Assembly (NCBI GenBank): GCA_013286765.1
Contig: JABDFB010000083.1
Location: 1 to 10,023 of the forward strand
Reading direction: 5' to 3'
Source: Deltaproteobacteria bacterium
Lineage (GTDB): Bacteria; Bdellovibrionota; UBA1018
Length of the DNA stretch: 10,023 nucleotides
Shown: one piece after another, positions 1 through 6,973 of the stretch
How the letters are laid out: every line of letters begins with the position of its first letter
How positions within the stretch are numbered: the stretch's first letter is position 1
Translations under genes and position numbers: made by a program
Notes under the pieces: generated by a model
Seen by the model: only the letters and a program-made list of their open reading frames with translations
What the model was told of the DNA's origin: nothing
The model's database searches: none

Positions 1-414
1 GATCCTGAAACGGGTTTAAAAGTACTGAAGGATGTAGCCACCGAAATTCTCGCGAAATACAGTCAGGTCAATCCGCCCTGGGGTGAAGTTGCAAAAATTC
101 ACTACGGTCGTATGCAGAAGTTTTTCCCAGTGAGTGGCGGCCCTGGCGATCCGTTCGGAATTTTTAGATCACTACTAATCGATGCCGATGTCCCTGGGTA
201 TCCTCAATCTATACAAGGTAACGGATATGTGGCTGCCGTGGAATTTTCTCGCCCTGTTCGCGCGGAAGTTCTTCTGACCTACGGTAACTCCAGTGATCCG
301 GCATCACCTCATTATGGCGATCAGTTGAAGCTATTTACCGAAAAGAAGATGCGCCATGCCTGGTTAACGCGCAACGAGGTTGAGGCGAACCTGGAGCTGA
401 AAGAAGAACTATAA
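1..414 (+). CDS. Penicillin acylase family protein (AHL/aculeacin-type acylase), C-terminal part
   Basis: The frame is open from the first base and gives 137 residues before TAA, so this is the 3' end of a longer gene. The visible part matches the C-terminal end of the beta chain of Ntn-hydrolase acylases (penicillin amidase, aculeacin A acylase and PvdQ-type quorum-signal acylases): a PWGEVAKIHYG segment, a GGPGDPFGIFR turn, then YPQSIQGNGYVAAVEF and the closing YGNSSDPASPHYGDQLKLF block. These enzymes are exported, self-cleave into two chains and hydrolyse amide bonds of acylated substrates in the periplasm. The self-cleaving nucleophile serine and the alpha chain lie outside the window, so activity and substrate cannot be judged. 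The internal ATG at 112 is not the start, because family sequence continues upstream of it. The gene converges on the next one, 48 bases away, and no clear hairpin-plus-T terminator lies between. Confidence 0.9.
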   Translation, partial: DPETGLKVLKDVATEILAKYSQVNPPWGEVAKIHYGRMQKFFPVSGGPGDPFGIFRSLLIDADVPGYPQSIQGNGYVAAVEFSRPVRAEVLLTYGNSSDPASPHYGDQLKLFTEKKMRHAWLTRNEVEANLELKEEL

Positions 415-462
415 CTAAGAAGTAGTGCGTTAGTACGGGTGCAGAACAGATGCTAGCAGCGA

Positions 463-1626
463 TTACAAATCTACCTGCAAACCGGTTGGAGTTTGGTCGT
501 CTTTATGCTTTTTCTGAGCCGAAGGGTCATTTGGCCCCTCAGCCGGCGTCTCAGCGGGTTTGTGTGGCAAGGATTCGACCTGCTTAAGTGTTATCTGATC
601 CTCACAATATTCAATGATTTTCGAAAAATATGAGTCAAGTTGTTTTTTACATCGTTCAAAATCTGCGGTTTTGTCTTCACTCCAAACTTCATCTTTTTCC
701 AAGGGAAACTTTTTTCTTCTCTCTTCCTTCATTTTCTTCTGTTGCTCTTCAGATAATTGCGGAAGATCAGGATACTTAAGATGACTGTACCTTGTACCGT
801 TCATCCGCTTTAGAACAGGTAGATAGTGGTCCTCTTTAGCCATTTTAAGGGCTGCATTGTAGTAGAAGTGGATCGATCGTGCTGCGGCTGCAAGGCCTCG
901 GTAGAGTTGTATCGTATCAACCTTGTCCTCTTTAAGCATCTTATTTACCATCTCGATTTTTTCATTACGCTCTTTAAAATGCATCTCGAGGTCTTCTCGG
1001 GCGACAACAAATTTAGTTGCGTCGCTGGGTCCTGCTTTTACCTTTGCTTTGAAAAACTTTTTGAGTCGTCGAAAAAACCTCTCTTTAGGCCTTTCACTCT
1101 CAAATTTAACCCCTCTATTTTCCCTTTCAAATTTAAGCTCACTATTTTCAAGGAATCTCTCAAGCAATGCGTCATTCGTCATTGGTAAGGTACTACTAAT
1201 AGGTTGGGATTCGGCACCTGGCCCGCAAGATCCAAAGGAGTCTGTTAATTTGTCCGCTCTGCCAAGGATTAGATCTTTATGTTCGTATTTCTCAAAGGCC
1301 TTGAACACATCATCTAAATTCTTATAGGCCTCGGCAGCTACGCCATCTCGGACGTCTTTGACATAGCCATCAAAAGTACGAACGATGTCCCTGCTGACGC
1401 AATTCGCGTTCTTGAAGACAGCTTTTTCTGGCGTTTCCGTGGGCACCGAGCGATCGTCAATATGCTTCTTAAGTTCCACAAGACCCGGTTCTTTGGAGAA
1501 ATCCAACTTTAGTTTGGTGAAAAAATCGGCCTTTGAAATTCGTGGCTGAATAGCGATGAAAATAGGTAATAGGAAGGCCGAACAAGCTAAAACTCGCATA
1601 AATAGTTTAAATTGCAGATATTTCAT
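463..1626 (-). CDS. Secreted lysine-rich protein of unknown function
   Basis: I do not recognise a family. From the ATG at 1626 it is 387 residues. It begins with a signal peptide: basic n-region, hydrophobic core about residues 9-26, and a likely cleavage after SKA (residue 33), so the product should be periplasmic, outer-membrane-associated or secreted. The mature chain is mostly charged and helical, with very basic stretches around 178-198 and 296-306 and a Pro/Glu-rich, disordered-looking tail from about 350. It has four cysteines (76, 134, 326, 341), an even number that would suit two disulfides in an exported protein. I chose ATG 1626 because AAGGGA lies just upstream and the signal peptide follows at once. 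A TTG at 1731 would extend the frame by 35 residues, but it overlaps the -35 box of the likely promoter and has no ribosome site. No enzyme motif is visible. Confidence 0.75.
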   Translation of the reverse strand: MKYLQFKLFMRVLACSAFLLPIFIAIQPRISKADFFTKLKLDFSKEPGLVELKKHIDDRSVPTETPEKAVFKNANCVSRDIVRTFDGYVKDVRDGVAAEAYKNLDDVFKAFEKYEHKDLILGRADKLTDSFGSCGPGAESQPISSTLPMTNDALLERFLENSELKFERENRGVKFESERPKERFFRRLKKFFKAKVKAGPSDATKFVVAREDLEMHFKERNEKIEMVNKMLKEDKVDTIQLYRGLAAAARSIHFYYNAALKMAKEDHYLPVLKRMNGTRYSHLKYPDLPQLSEEQQKKMKEERRKKFPLEKDEVWSEDKTADFERCKKQLDSYFSKIIEYCEDQITLKQVESLPHKPAETPAEGPNDPSAQKKHKDDQTPTGLQVDL

Positions 1627-1701
1627 AAATCCCTTAATAATTGAGCCGGAAACGCTGTATTCTATAAGTGTTAATTCCGTAGTAACACTCTCCGCACGGA
1701 C

Positions 1702-1731
1702 TTTATATATAAAGTAACTAGTAAAATTCAA
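1702..1731 (-). promoter_or_regulatory. Candidate sigma-70-like promoter for the secreted orphan gene
   Basis: On the minus strand, TTGAAT (1726-1731) is followed after 18 bases by TATAAA (1702-1707), matching the consensus at 4/6 and 5/6 positions. Transcription would begin near 1695, giving a leader of about 70 bases before the ATG at 1626. This position supports the shorter start, since a TTG start at 1731 would lie upstream of the transcript. Confidence 0.45.
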
Positions 1732-1765
1732 GGTTTTATTATAAAAAGCATAAAAAGTTAATCTC

Positions 1766-1794
1766 TTGTCAAAATGCGCTCATTATGCTATAAA
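1766..1794 (+). promoter_or_regulatory. Strong sigma-70-like extended -10 promoter for the MFS gene
   Basis: TTGTCA (1766-1771) is followed after 17 bases by TATAAA (1789-1794). The -10 box is preceded by TGC (1786-1788), an extended -10 element. Both boxes match the consensus at 5/6. Transcription would begin near 1801, about 195 bases before the MFS start codon, so the mRNA has a long leader. Confidence 0.6.
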
Positions 1795-1873
1795 TAAAAG
1801 ATCCTCCACTAGCTCCAAATCACTTTTAAATCCAATTTTAAATTTAATTAATTTATCTATTTAGTCCAAGAGT

Positions 1874-1898
1874 AGGCCCAATCTTAAGACCTGGGCTT
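1874..1898 (+). promoter_or_regulatory. Hairpin or dyad operator in the MFS leader
   Basis: GCCCA (1876-1880) pairs with TGGGC (1892-1896). One G-U pair and one A-U pair extend the stem to seven. The 11-base loop contains the perfect 8-base palindrome TCTTAAGA (1882-1889), whose centre is almost that of the outer arms. It could be an mRNA hairpin or a repressor operator. It is not followed by a T run, so it is not an ordinary intrinsic terminator. Confidence 0.35.
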
Positions 1899-1977
1899 CA
1901 CTCTGTTCCTAATCACACTTTTGACTGACTGTTAACAAATGCGCCCGGTAGCTTGGTGTGTTTAAACCACCGTATAA

Positions 1978-1985
1978 AAGGAGGT
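1978..1985 (+). promoter_or_regulatory. Ribosome binding site that fixes the MFS start
   Basis: AAGGAGGT is a full anti-16S match lying 11 bases before ATG 1997. It falls inside the coding frame of the alternative GTG start at 1958, which therefore is unlikely to be used. Confidence 0.8.
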
Positions 1986-1996
1986 TCCAGATTCCT

Positions 1997-3205
1997 ATGA
2001 ACAGAAAAGAAATTGAATATCTTGTGATTATTATGGTCATTTTCGTCGCAGCCTGCATCGAAACTGACATCTATTTACCGGCATTTCCGGATATGATGGC
2101 CTATTTCGCGGTATCGGAGGAGGCGATTCAAAAGCTTCTCACGTGGAATTTCATTGGTTTTTGTATTTCAGGGCCAGTCTACGGCCCCATATCGGATTCT
2201 TTCGGTCGTCGAAAACCCCTGTTAGCTGCACTGGGACTTTTTTTAGCCGGGAGCATAGTCACAGTCGTTTCAGCTGGTTTTGACGGAATGCTCTGGGGGC
2301 GGGTTCTGCAGGGCTTAGGGGCTGGCGGAATTTTTACTTTAGGAACTGCGATTATTTTTGATGCGTTTTCGGGTAAAAATGCTGTAGCGGCGCTGAATCA
2401 GATCAACTCGATCAATCCTTTTATTTTTGCGGGCGCTCCGATCTTGGGCGGGTATTTAAACCAAACCTATGGATTTCGCTCGAACTTTCTCACTATTGCT
2501 CTTCTGGTGCTTCTCAGTTTTCTCATTTGTATTCTTTTCTTTGGCGAGACACTCCTGCCCGAGAAACGGTCACGATTTCATTTTCAAAAAATTTTGGGTG
2601 ACTTCAGACAGGTGGTGACCTCACTTCCCTTCTGGCAACTGACGGCTGTGATCAGCCTTCTTTTCGCAGGCTATATCGCGTTTCTAGCTGGAATTTCAGT
2701 TCTCTATGTGATCGAGCTGGGCGTTAGCAAGCAAACGTTTCCGATTTTCCAAGCGACGATTTTGGGCGCCAACTTGTTGGCCAGTCTGACATGTGGTCGG
2801 GCAATTTCGCTTTGGGGAATCTCAAACGTCAAAAAGACAGGGACTGCTCTAGTCAGCATGGGGGGGCTAGCTACGGCCGTTGTAGCGATTCTTGCGCCCA
2901 CAAATCCTTATTTGCTCACACTCACGATGATGCCATATTCCTTCGGATATATGTGGACACAGACTCCGTATTGCGGCGAACTAATGGAACTGCTGCCCAA
3001 GATCAAAGGCATCACTGCTAGTGTTTTAACCAGTGCGCGATTACTGATATCAGCATTTGTCGTAGGACTTACGAGCCATCTGTACAACGCCAGCATTGTT
3101 CCACTTGCACTGGTAATCGTCGGAATCTCTCTGATTGTATTAATCACAGTGCTGTTTTACGAAAAAAAGGTTAAAGCCACTGAAGGAAGCGTTACGCAGA
3201 TTTAA
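1997..3205 (+). CDS. MFS multidrug exporter, Bcr/CflA type
   Basis: The product is a 402-residue, roughly 12-helix inner-membrane transporter, the usual length for the Bcr/CflA (drug:H+ antiporter DHA1) group, whose members export compounds such as bicyclomycin, chloramphenicol and sulfonamides. Helix 1 carries ETDIYLPAFPDM (22-33), the family's TDxYLPAxP signature with its membrane acidic residue. The loop between helices 2 and 3 has motif A, GPISDSFGRRKP (63-74). RVLQGLGAGG (102-111) is motif B, and the GAPILGGYL segment (145-153) is motif C, typical of antiporter-type exporters. A hydrophilic linker around 186-210 joins the two halves. The start is ATG 1997, set by a perfect ribosome site; GTG 1958 would add 13 polar residues that the family does not have. 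The 3' end overlaps the convergent GNAT gene by 14 bases. The substrate cannot be read from the sequence. Confidence 0.93.
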   Translation: MNRKEIEYLVIIMVIFVAACIETDIYLPAFPDMMAYFAVSEEAIQKLLTWNFIGFCISGPVYGPISDSFGRRKPLLAALGLFLAGSIVTVVSAGFDGMLWGRVLQGLGAGGIFTLGTAIIFDAFSGKNAVAALNQINSINPFIFAGAPILGGYLNQTYGFRSNFLTIALLVLLSFLICILFFGETLLPEKRSRFHFQKILGDFRQVVTSLPFWQLTAVISLLFAGYIAFLAGISVLYVIELGVSKQTFPIFQATILGANLLASLTCGRAISLWGISNVKKTGTALVSMGGLATAVVAILAPTNPYLLTLTMMPYSFGYMWTQTPYCGELMELLPKIKGITASVLTSARLLISAFVVGLTSHLYNASIVPLALVIVGISLIVLITVLFYEKKVKATEGSVTQI

Positions 3206-3782
3206 GCTGCTGCGATTTAAATTTTAAGCGCTCAATTAAATTTGCTTTAGTCTGCGGCCATTCATCTTCGATAATACTAAAATAGGTCGTATTTCGCTTG
3301 CGGCCGTCAGAGCGAATCATATGGTTTCTGAGGACGCCTTCGCGTTTGGCGCCCATCTTTTCCATTGCCGCTTGAGACACAAGATTGAGTGTATCTGCTT
3401 TGAGTTCAACTCGAATGCAACCCATCTTCTCAAAAGCATGCATTAGCATGAGAAGTTTTGCCTCCGGATTAAATACGGAACCTTGGAAAGGGCGGCCGAT
3501 CCAGGTACCGCCAATTTCAACCCTCCGGTGTTCCGGACTGAAATATGCGAATTCTGAACAGCCTATAGCCTCTTGTGTTCTGCGATTAATAATCGCAAAC
3601 GGAATAAATAACCCGTTCTGCTCGTTCTCCAAATTTTCCTTCACAAACTCATAGGCGTTCGCATAAGGCCGCGGGAAGAATTTAAATAGATCGGGCGAAA
3701 AGTACTTTTCCAAACGAGCAACATGTTCTATCGCCAAGGGTTCGAGGACAACAAAATCACCAACTAGAGACGTTCTTTCCAT
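3192..3782 (-). CDS. GNAT N-acetyltransferase, RimJ/RimL-like
   Basis: The product is a 196-residue cytoplasmic protein, a normal size for the RimJ/RimL-type branch of GNAT enzymes, which transfer acetyl from acetyl-CoA to an amine (ribosomal protein N termini, small molecules or antibiotics). It opens with LVGDFVVLEPL (6-16). The core block runs from VEIGGTWIGRPFQG (88-101) through N105, the NPEAKLLMLMHAFEKMGCIRV region (105-125), to the LNLVSQAAMEKMGAKREGVLR segment (132-152) and a closing YFSIIEDEWP (167-176). This pattern is closest to acetyltransferases of the YdaF type. ATG 3782 gives the family's expected N terminus. An in-frame GTG at 3818 overlaps the stop of the upstream transporter gene (GTGTTTAA) and would allow coupled translation, but neither start has a clear Shine-Dalgarno sequence. 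Only 28 bases separate ATG 3782 from the transporter stop, so one mRNA is likely. The substrate is unknown. Confidence 0.88.
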   Translation of the reverse strand: MERTSLVGDFVVLEPLAIEHVARLEKYFSPDLFKFFPRPYANAYEFVKENLENEQNGLFIPFAIINRRTQEAIGCSEFAYFSPEHRRVEIGGTWIGRPFQGSVFNPEAKLLMLMHAFEKMGCIRVELKADTLNLVSQAAMEKMGAKREGVLRNHMIRSDGRKRNTTYFSIIEDEWPQTKANLIERLKFKSQQLKSA

Positions 3783-3810
3783 AGGTAAGTGCTGACTGTT
3801 ATAGCAAAAC

Positions 3811-4872
3811 TTAAACACTTCTGGCGAGATTTCTCATCCGATCTATCCGCCTGATAAAGAAACCTGCCACAATTTGCTGTCCAAGATTGTAGAAAATGAT
3901 CGGAACCATTACCAACGGCAACGATCCGAGAACCGAAGACACCAGTACTAGACCCGTTCCGTTATTATTCATTCCCAGGCCGTACGTAAGAGCAATCCGT
4001 TCGGACTGCGAAATCCTAAGAAACCTTGGAAGAATCCACCCGGCGTAGAATCCCAAAATACACAGAAAACCCATCGTGACGCCAATGAGAATGATGAATT
4101 CAAGATCCCAGTTTTGAACAACTTGAGGAAGCGAAACCGAAGCATTAGAGTAGTTTAGAAGCAGCAGGTCAATAATATTGAGAGCACCGAGTATCGGTGC
4201 AATCCGCATATGCTTTTCATCGCCGATCAGCGCACGACAAATCATCCCCAAAATGGATGGGAGCACCACAGATATAATAAGAAATCCGCTCGCCCCTTCG
4301 CGACCCATTCCACGCAGACTCTCAGAGTACTCTCCGGTCGTAAAATTACCTATTAGATGGAACACTATCGGCGAAATCAATGGGCTTAGTACCGTCGAAA
4401 ACACAACCAGCCCTAAGATAAGCGCAATATTTCCACCGCTTGTCTGTACCCACGCGGTTGAAGAACCAGCAATCGGCATAGCCGCCACCACGGCGATTCC
4501 TACAAGAATTATTTGAATCTCGCCCGAATTGTGCCAAAAGTACCGGCCAAACAAAGCAAAAACGATCGTAAAAATCAGGGGTACAAGCGTCTTTGAAACT
4601 AATCCAACCAAAAGCGGCCCAGGAACAAGCACCACTTTTTTCAAATGAGACATCCGGACTGAAAAACCAGCATTAAAGAGCAAGAATGATAACATCCAGA
4701 GTGGAAGCGACAGAATGAGTTCTTTTTCAGAGAACCAACTCAGGCGACCCAGTTCTACATTTTTAATGCTGATTCCGAGCGAAGGAAATACAGCGGCTGT
4801 TGCATACGCACATAACATTAGTTTAAGAAGGTTATTGTGCAAAAAGTGATTAAGGCGTTTGATGTTTTTCAA
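3811..4872 (-). CDS. Bile acid:sodium symporter (BASS) family-like transporter
   Basis: The product is a 353-residue inner-membrane protein with about ten hydrophobic helices. It has the two crossing segments of the BASS fold: AMPIAGSSTAW with the following SGGNIALILG (131-154), then FSTVLSPLISPIV (158-170), and GLGMNNNGTGLVLV (298-311). Family members carry bile acids, pantoate, pyruvate or other organic anions, usually driven by Na+. Compared from memory with the bacterial ASBT structure, the sodium-site residues look changed: the glutamate before GM is Gly298, the glutamine after it is Asn302, and the helix-3 glutamine region reads SKTLVP with Lys94. The start is TTG 4872, supported by GGGGGAAG seven bases upstream (4880-4887); the first ATG (residue 19) would cut into helix 1. 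The gene lies 82 bases after the phosphatase-like gene, with no clear promoter between them, and just before the GNAT gene. Confidence 0.85.
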   Translation of the reverse strand: MKNIKRLNHFLHNNLLKLMLCAYATAAVFPSLGISIKNVELGRLSWFSEKELILSLPLWMLSFLLFNAGFSVRMSHLKKVVLVPGPLLVGLVSKTLVPLIFTIVFALFGRYFWHNSGEIQIILVGIAVVAAMPIAGSSTAWVQTSGGNIALILGLVVFSTVLSPLISPIVFHLIGNFTTGEYSESLRGMGREGASGFLIISVVLPSILGMICRALIGDEKHMRIAPILGALNIIDLLLLNYSNASVSLPQVVQNWDLEFIILIGVTMGFLCILGFYAGWILPRFLRISQSERIALTYGLGMNNNGTGLVLVSSVLGSLPLVMVPIIFYNLGQQIVAGFFIRRIDRMRNLARSV

Positions 4873-4954
4873 AAAGAAACTTCCCCCTACGCTCCCTTCC
4901 TCAGATCATGAAATCTCGAAAGTGTAAAGGGCTAATGCAGAAAGCGCTGACTAA

Positions 4955-6934
4955 TTACGGATCGCCGTACAAAGGAATTGGGGTATCTTTAATCGTCTCC
5001 CATTCTTCCTTAGATGGTGTCTTCTTTCCAATTGCATACGATTCAGGATCAGCAGTACTGCAGAATCCTATTACTTTCTTCTTAGCCTCGGAAAACGTCA
5101 TGGTTAACCGCGAATCAATTATTGATCGAACTTTGCAAAATCTCTTAATGAGACTCTTTTTGGCAAGATCCAGATTTTGGAAGGTTTTCTGCCCTTCTTT
5201 ATCACTGTTTAAGTTCGCGACGGTGCGATCTAACCCATCAAAGGCTTTCATTACTGCATCTATCTGGCTCTCAGAAGAAATAGTCTTTCCGTTTTCATCC
5301 ACAACCTTACCATTAAACGTAGCTTGGAGGAGATCTACCTGACCGGCAAGTTCCGAAGCTGCTCCATAATCATTCTCGCAGGACTGCCATAATGCTAAAC
5401 GTGCATTTTCGTCGAAATCTTCAGGCTTTATCGGACATTCGCTAACAGCGGGAGTGCCTGCGAAGTTGCACGCTCCATCGACATCTTGAGCTAATTTCAC
5501 AGAACTTCCTGCTTCCGGACTCGCATTCAAATAACAGGAAAACTTTTCTTTCACGCATTTAAATACAGGGTCAGAGGTTAAGGCTTCTACGGTACGTAGG
5601 TTTTCTGGTCTGAATTTTTTATTATTGTGATAGATATATTCTTCTTGAGCTAAATCCAGAATGGTAGGATGCACTTTTCGCAGCCCTTGAATTTTTCGAC
5701 CGGGACCTCCTTCAGCTCTTGTGGTTATTTCTTTTGATATACTTCTATCTGCCCACTTTCCTCCTTGCAAATACCGCAGCATGAGGACTTTCATTCCAGT
5801 ACGATGATTTCCGCCGTCGCAATGCTCGAGGATTGCTTTCTTGCTACTATCTACTGTCAGAACCCCTTTTAAAACAGTAAGTAAGGACTTTCTTCCACCC
5901 CTTCTTACGACAGTCGTATTAGGATGCAAAGGAGATCGCGTTGCATTTGGAACTTTCTTGCCCTTAAGGCTTTCTACTGGCAAATCTCCAGAACCAACGG
6001 CAATATGGCGTCCATCTAAATAAATATCGTCATATTTGGGCTCATTAAACCTACCATTGGGGCTAGAATAATCCTGTCCTACTATAGGTTTTCTATTTTT
6101 ATCCACTTCCCTCTGTCCGATTCCATACTCTCGCATATTCTTTTTTTCTGTTTCCACATACGGAGTTCCAAACTTCGATGAATACCCAGCCGTATTGAAA
6201 TAGAATACCGTACCTGGTTTAGCTAGTTCATGATCTGTGAGATGCTTTTTGAGTAAGCGGGCCTCATTGTCTGTTTTTGGCGCTTTAAGACGATAATCTT
6301 TGATATAGGGATTATACAGCACAACTCCGAAATTCAGTGTCTTTTTCCCAAAACACTGCGATGAGAAGCTGAGTTCGCGCTTATTCTGGTCGGATTTCTC
6401 TTTTTTTGGAATTAGCGCTGTTTTCGCTTCATCTTTGGCTTCTTCAACAGTTTGTTCCATTGCGAAACTTTCTGGTGAGGTAGGATTGTGTTGGTCGCAA
6501 GCCACAGCGTACTTTTTTCGGGCTTCTTTTATGTCCGTCGCATAAAATAACTCTTTTTCGCTGATTTTTTGGCGGATCTTCTCGCGTCTAGGATCAGCTC
6601 TGTCCCTTGTCGGGATATTCTCCCAATCCTCGTTCGTGAGCGTTTCGTGCTGTTTCTCGTCTCTTAAATCAAATACACTGATACCTTTAGCATCATTCTT
6701 GTCGCTGTCATCAGGGTCATCCTCATCCCTATAGTCATCTCTCTGTTCGCCGTTTATTAGCCTTGCGCCATCGCCATGCAAACCACTTGGCGTTTTTTTA
6801 CTAAATTTGCCAAAAATACCCGCTCTAGATTCCGAGCAGTTGAAACTTTGAAATAATAGAAGAACAAACCCCAGTACAAAGCTTGAAAAAACAACTATCC
6901 AGTCATCAACCCCTGAACGAGCCACCTTCTCCAT
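4955..6934 (-). CDS. Exported HCX5R (dual-specificity-type) phosphatase-like protein with long unknown flanks
   Basis: The product is a 659-residue protein. An N-terminal hydrophobic stretch (12-31) followed by SRAG indicates export or membrane anchoring. Residues about 40-190 are charged and low-complexity, with a DDYRDEDDPDDSD acidic run. Residues about 200-440 look like a cysteine-phosphatase domain: VFYFNTAG (243-250) matches the strand that reads VINLR in TpbA-like enzymes, EKKNMREYGI (263-272) the following helix, RHIAVGSGDLP (309-319) the general-acid loop with Asp317, and ILEHCDGGNHRTGM (368-381) the HCX5R(S/T) phosphate loop with Cys372 and Arg378. The LMLRYLQGGKW segment follows, as in TpbA and Siw14/PFA-DSP enzymes. 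The C-terminal 220 residues hold seven cysteines and match nothing I know. The substrate could be phosphotyrosine, phosphoserine/threonine, a phosphoinositide or an inositol phosphate. ATG 6934 has only a weak GGGGG nine bases upstream. Export suits a periplasmic or secreted role. Confidence 0.78.
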   Translation of the reverse strand: MEKVARSGVDDWIVVFSSFVLGFVLLLFQSFNCSESRAGIFGKFSKKTPSGLHGDGARLINGEQRDDYRDEDDPDDSDKNDAKGISVFDLRDEKQHETLTNEDWENIPTRDRADPRREKIRQKISEKELFYATDIKEARKKYAVACDQHNPTSPESFAMEQTVEEAKDEAKTALIPKKEKSDQNKRELSFSSQCFGKKTLNFGVVLYNPYIKDYRLKAPKTDNEARLLKKHLTDHELAKPGTVFYFNTAGYSSKFGTPYVETEKKNMREYGIGQREVDKNRKPIVGQDYSSPNGRFNEPKYDDIYLDGRHIAVGSGDLPVESLKGKKVPNATRSPLHPNTTVVRRGGRKSLLTVLKGVLTVDSSKKAILEHCDGGNHRTGMKVLMLRYLQGGKWADRSISKEITTRAEGGPGRKIQGLRKVHPTILDLAQEEYIYHNNKKFRPENLRTVEALTSDPVFKCVKEKFSCYLNASPEAGSSVKLAQDVDGACNFAGTPAVSECPIKPEDFDENARLALWQSCENDYGAASELAGQVDLLQATFNGKVVDENGKTISSESQIDAVMKAFDGLDRTVANLNSDKEGQKTFQNLDLAKKSLIKRFCKVRSIIDSRLTMTFSEAKKKVIGFCSTADPESYAIGKKTPSKEEWETIKDTPIPLYGDP

Positions 6935-6973
6935 ATAGAAAAGCCCCCATTAAATAACTGGCACTCATTGACA

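Larger units (their letters stand above)
1627..1996. other. 370-base divergent intergenic region with two promoters and a structured leader
   Basis: This gap separates the leftward orphan gene from the rightward MFS gene. It is AT-rich, especially 1820-1860, where TTTTAAAT occurs twice 12 bases apart (1824-1831 and 1836-1843) next to a TTAATTAA-type run. It holds a leftward promoter, a strong rightward promoter, a hairpin or dyad near 1874-1898 and a perfect ribosome binding site at its right end. No RNA gene and no convincing protein-coding ORF is visible. Confidence 0.6.

Noticed and set aside
1..4. Window starts with GATC, as a Sau3AI-type cloned insert would
   Set aside because: A four-base match is expected by chance once in 256 and says nothing about biology.
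451..458. TGCTAGCA palindrome between the acylase and orphan genes as a terminator
   Set aside because: It leaves no loop and no T run follows, so it cannot be an intrinsic terminator.
826..1327. Two overlapping rightward ORFs inside the secreted orphan gene
   Set aside because: They are antisense shadows of a lysine/glutamate-rich gene: Phe/Ser/Leu-rich, no ribosome site, no family match.
1691..1700. TCCGCACGGA dyad near the orphan gene's transcription start
   Set aside because: Four-base arms with a two-base centre are too short to call an operator or hairpin.
1738..1772. Leftward TTGACA (1767-1772) and TATAAT (1738-1743), both perfect boxes
   Set aside because: The spacer is 23 bases, too long for sigma-70. 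The TTGACA mostly reflects the reverse of the rightward -35 box.
1939..1965. Eight-codon leader peptide ORF (MRPVAWCV) before the MFS gene
   Set aside because: No ribosome site and no codon pattern typical of attenuation; short ORFs like this arise by chance.
1958..1996. GTG 1958 as start of the MFS gene
   Set aside because: A perfect Shine-Dalgarno sits inside this extension and points to ATG 1997.
4908..5342. Rightward 144-codon ORF over the 3' end of the phosphatase-like gene
   Set aside because: Antisense shadow with no recognisable domain; the leftward frame holds a long coherent protein.
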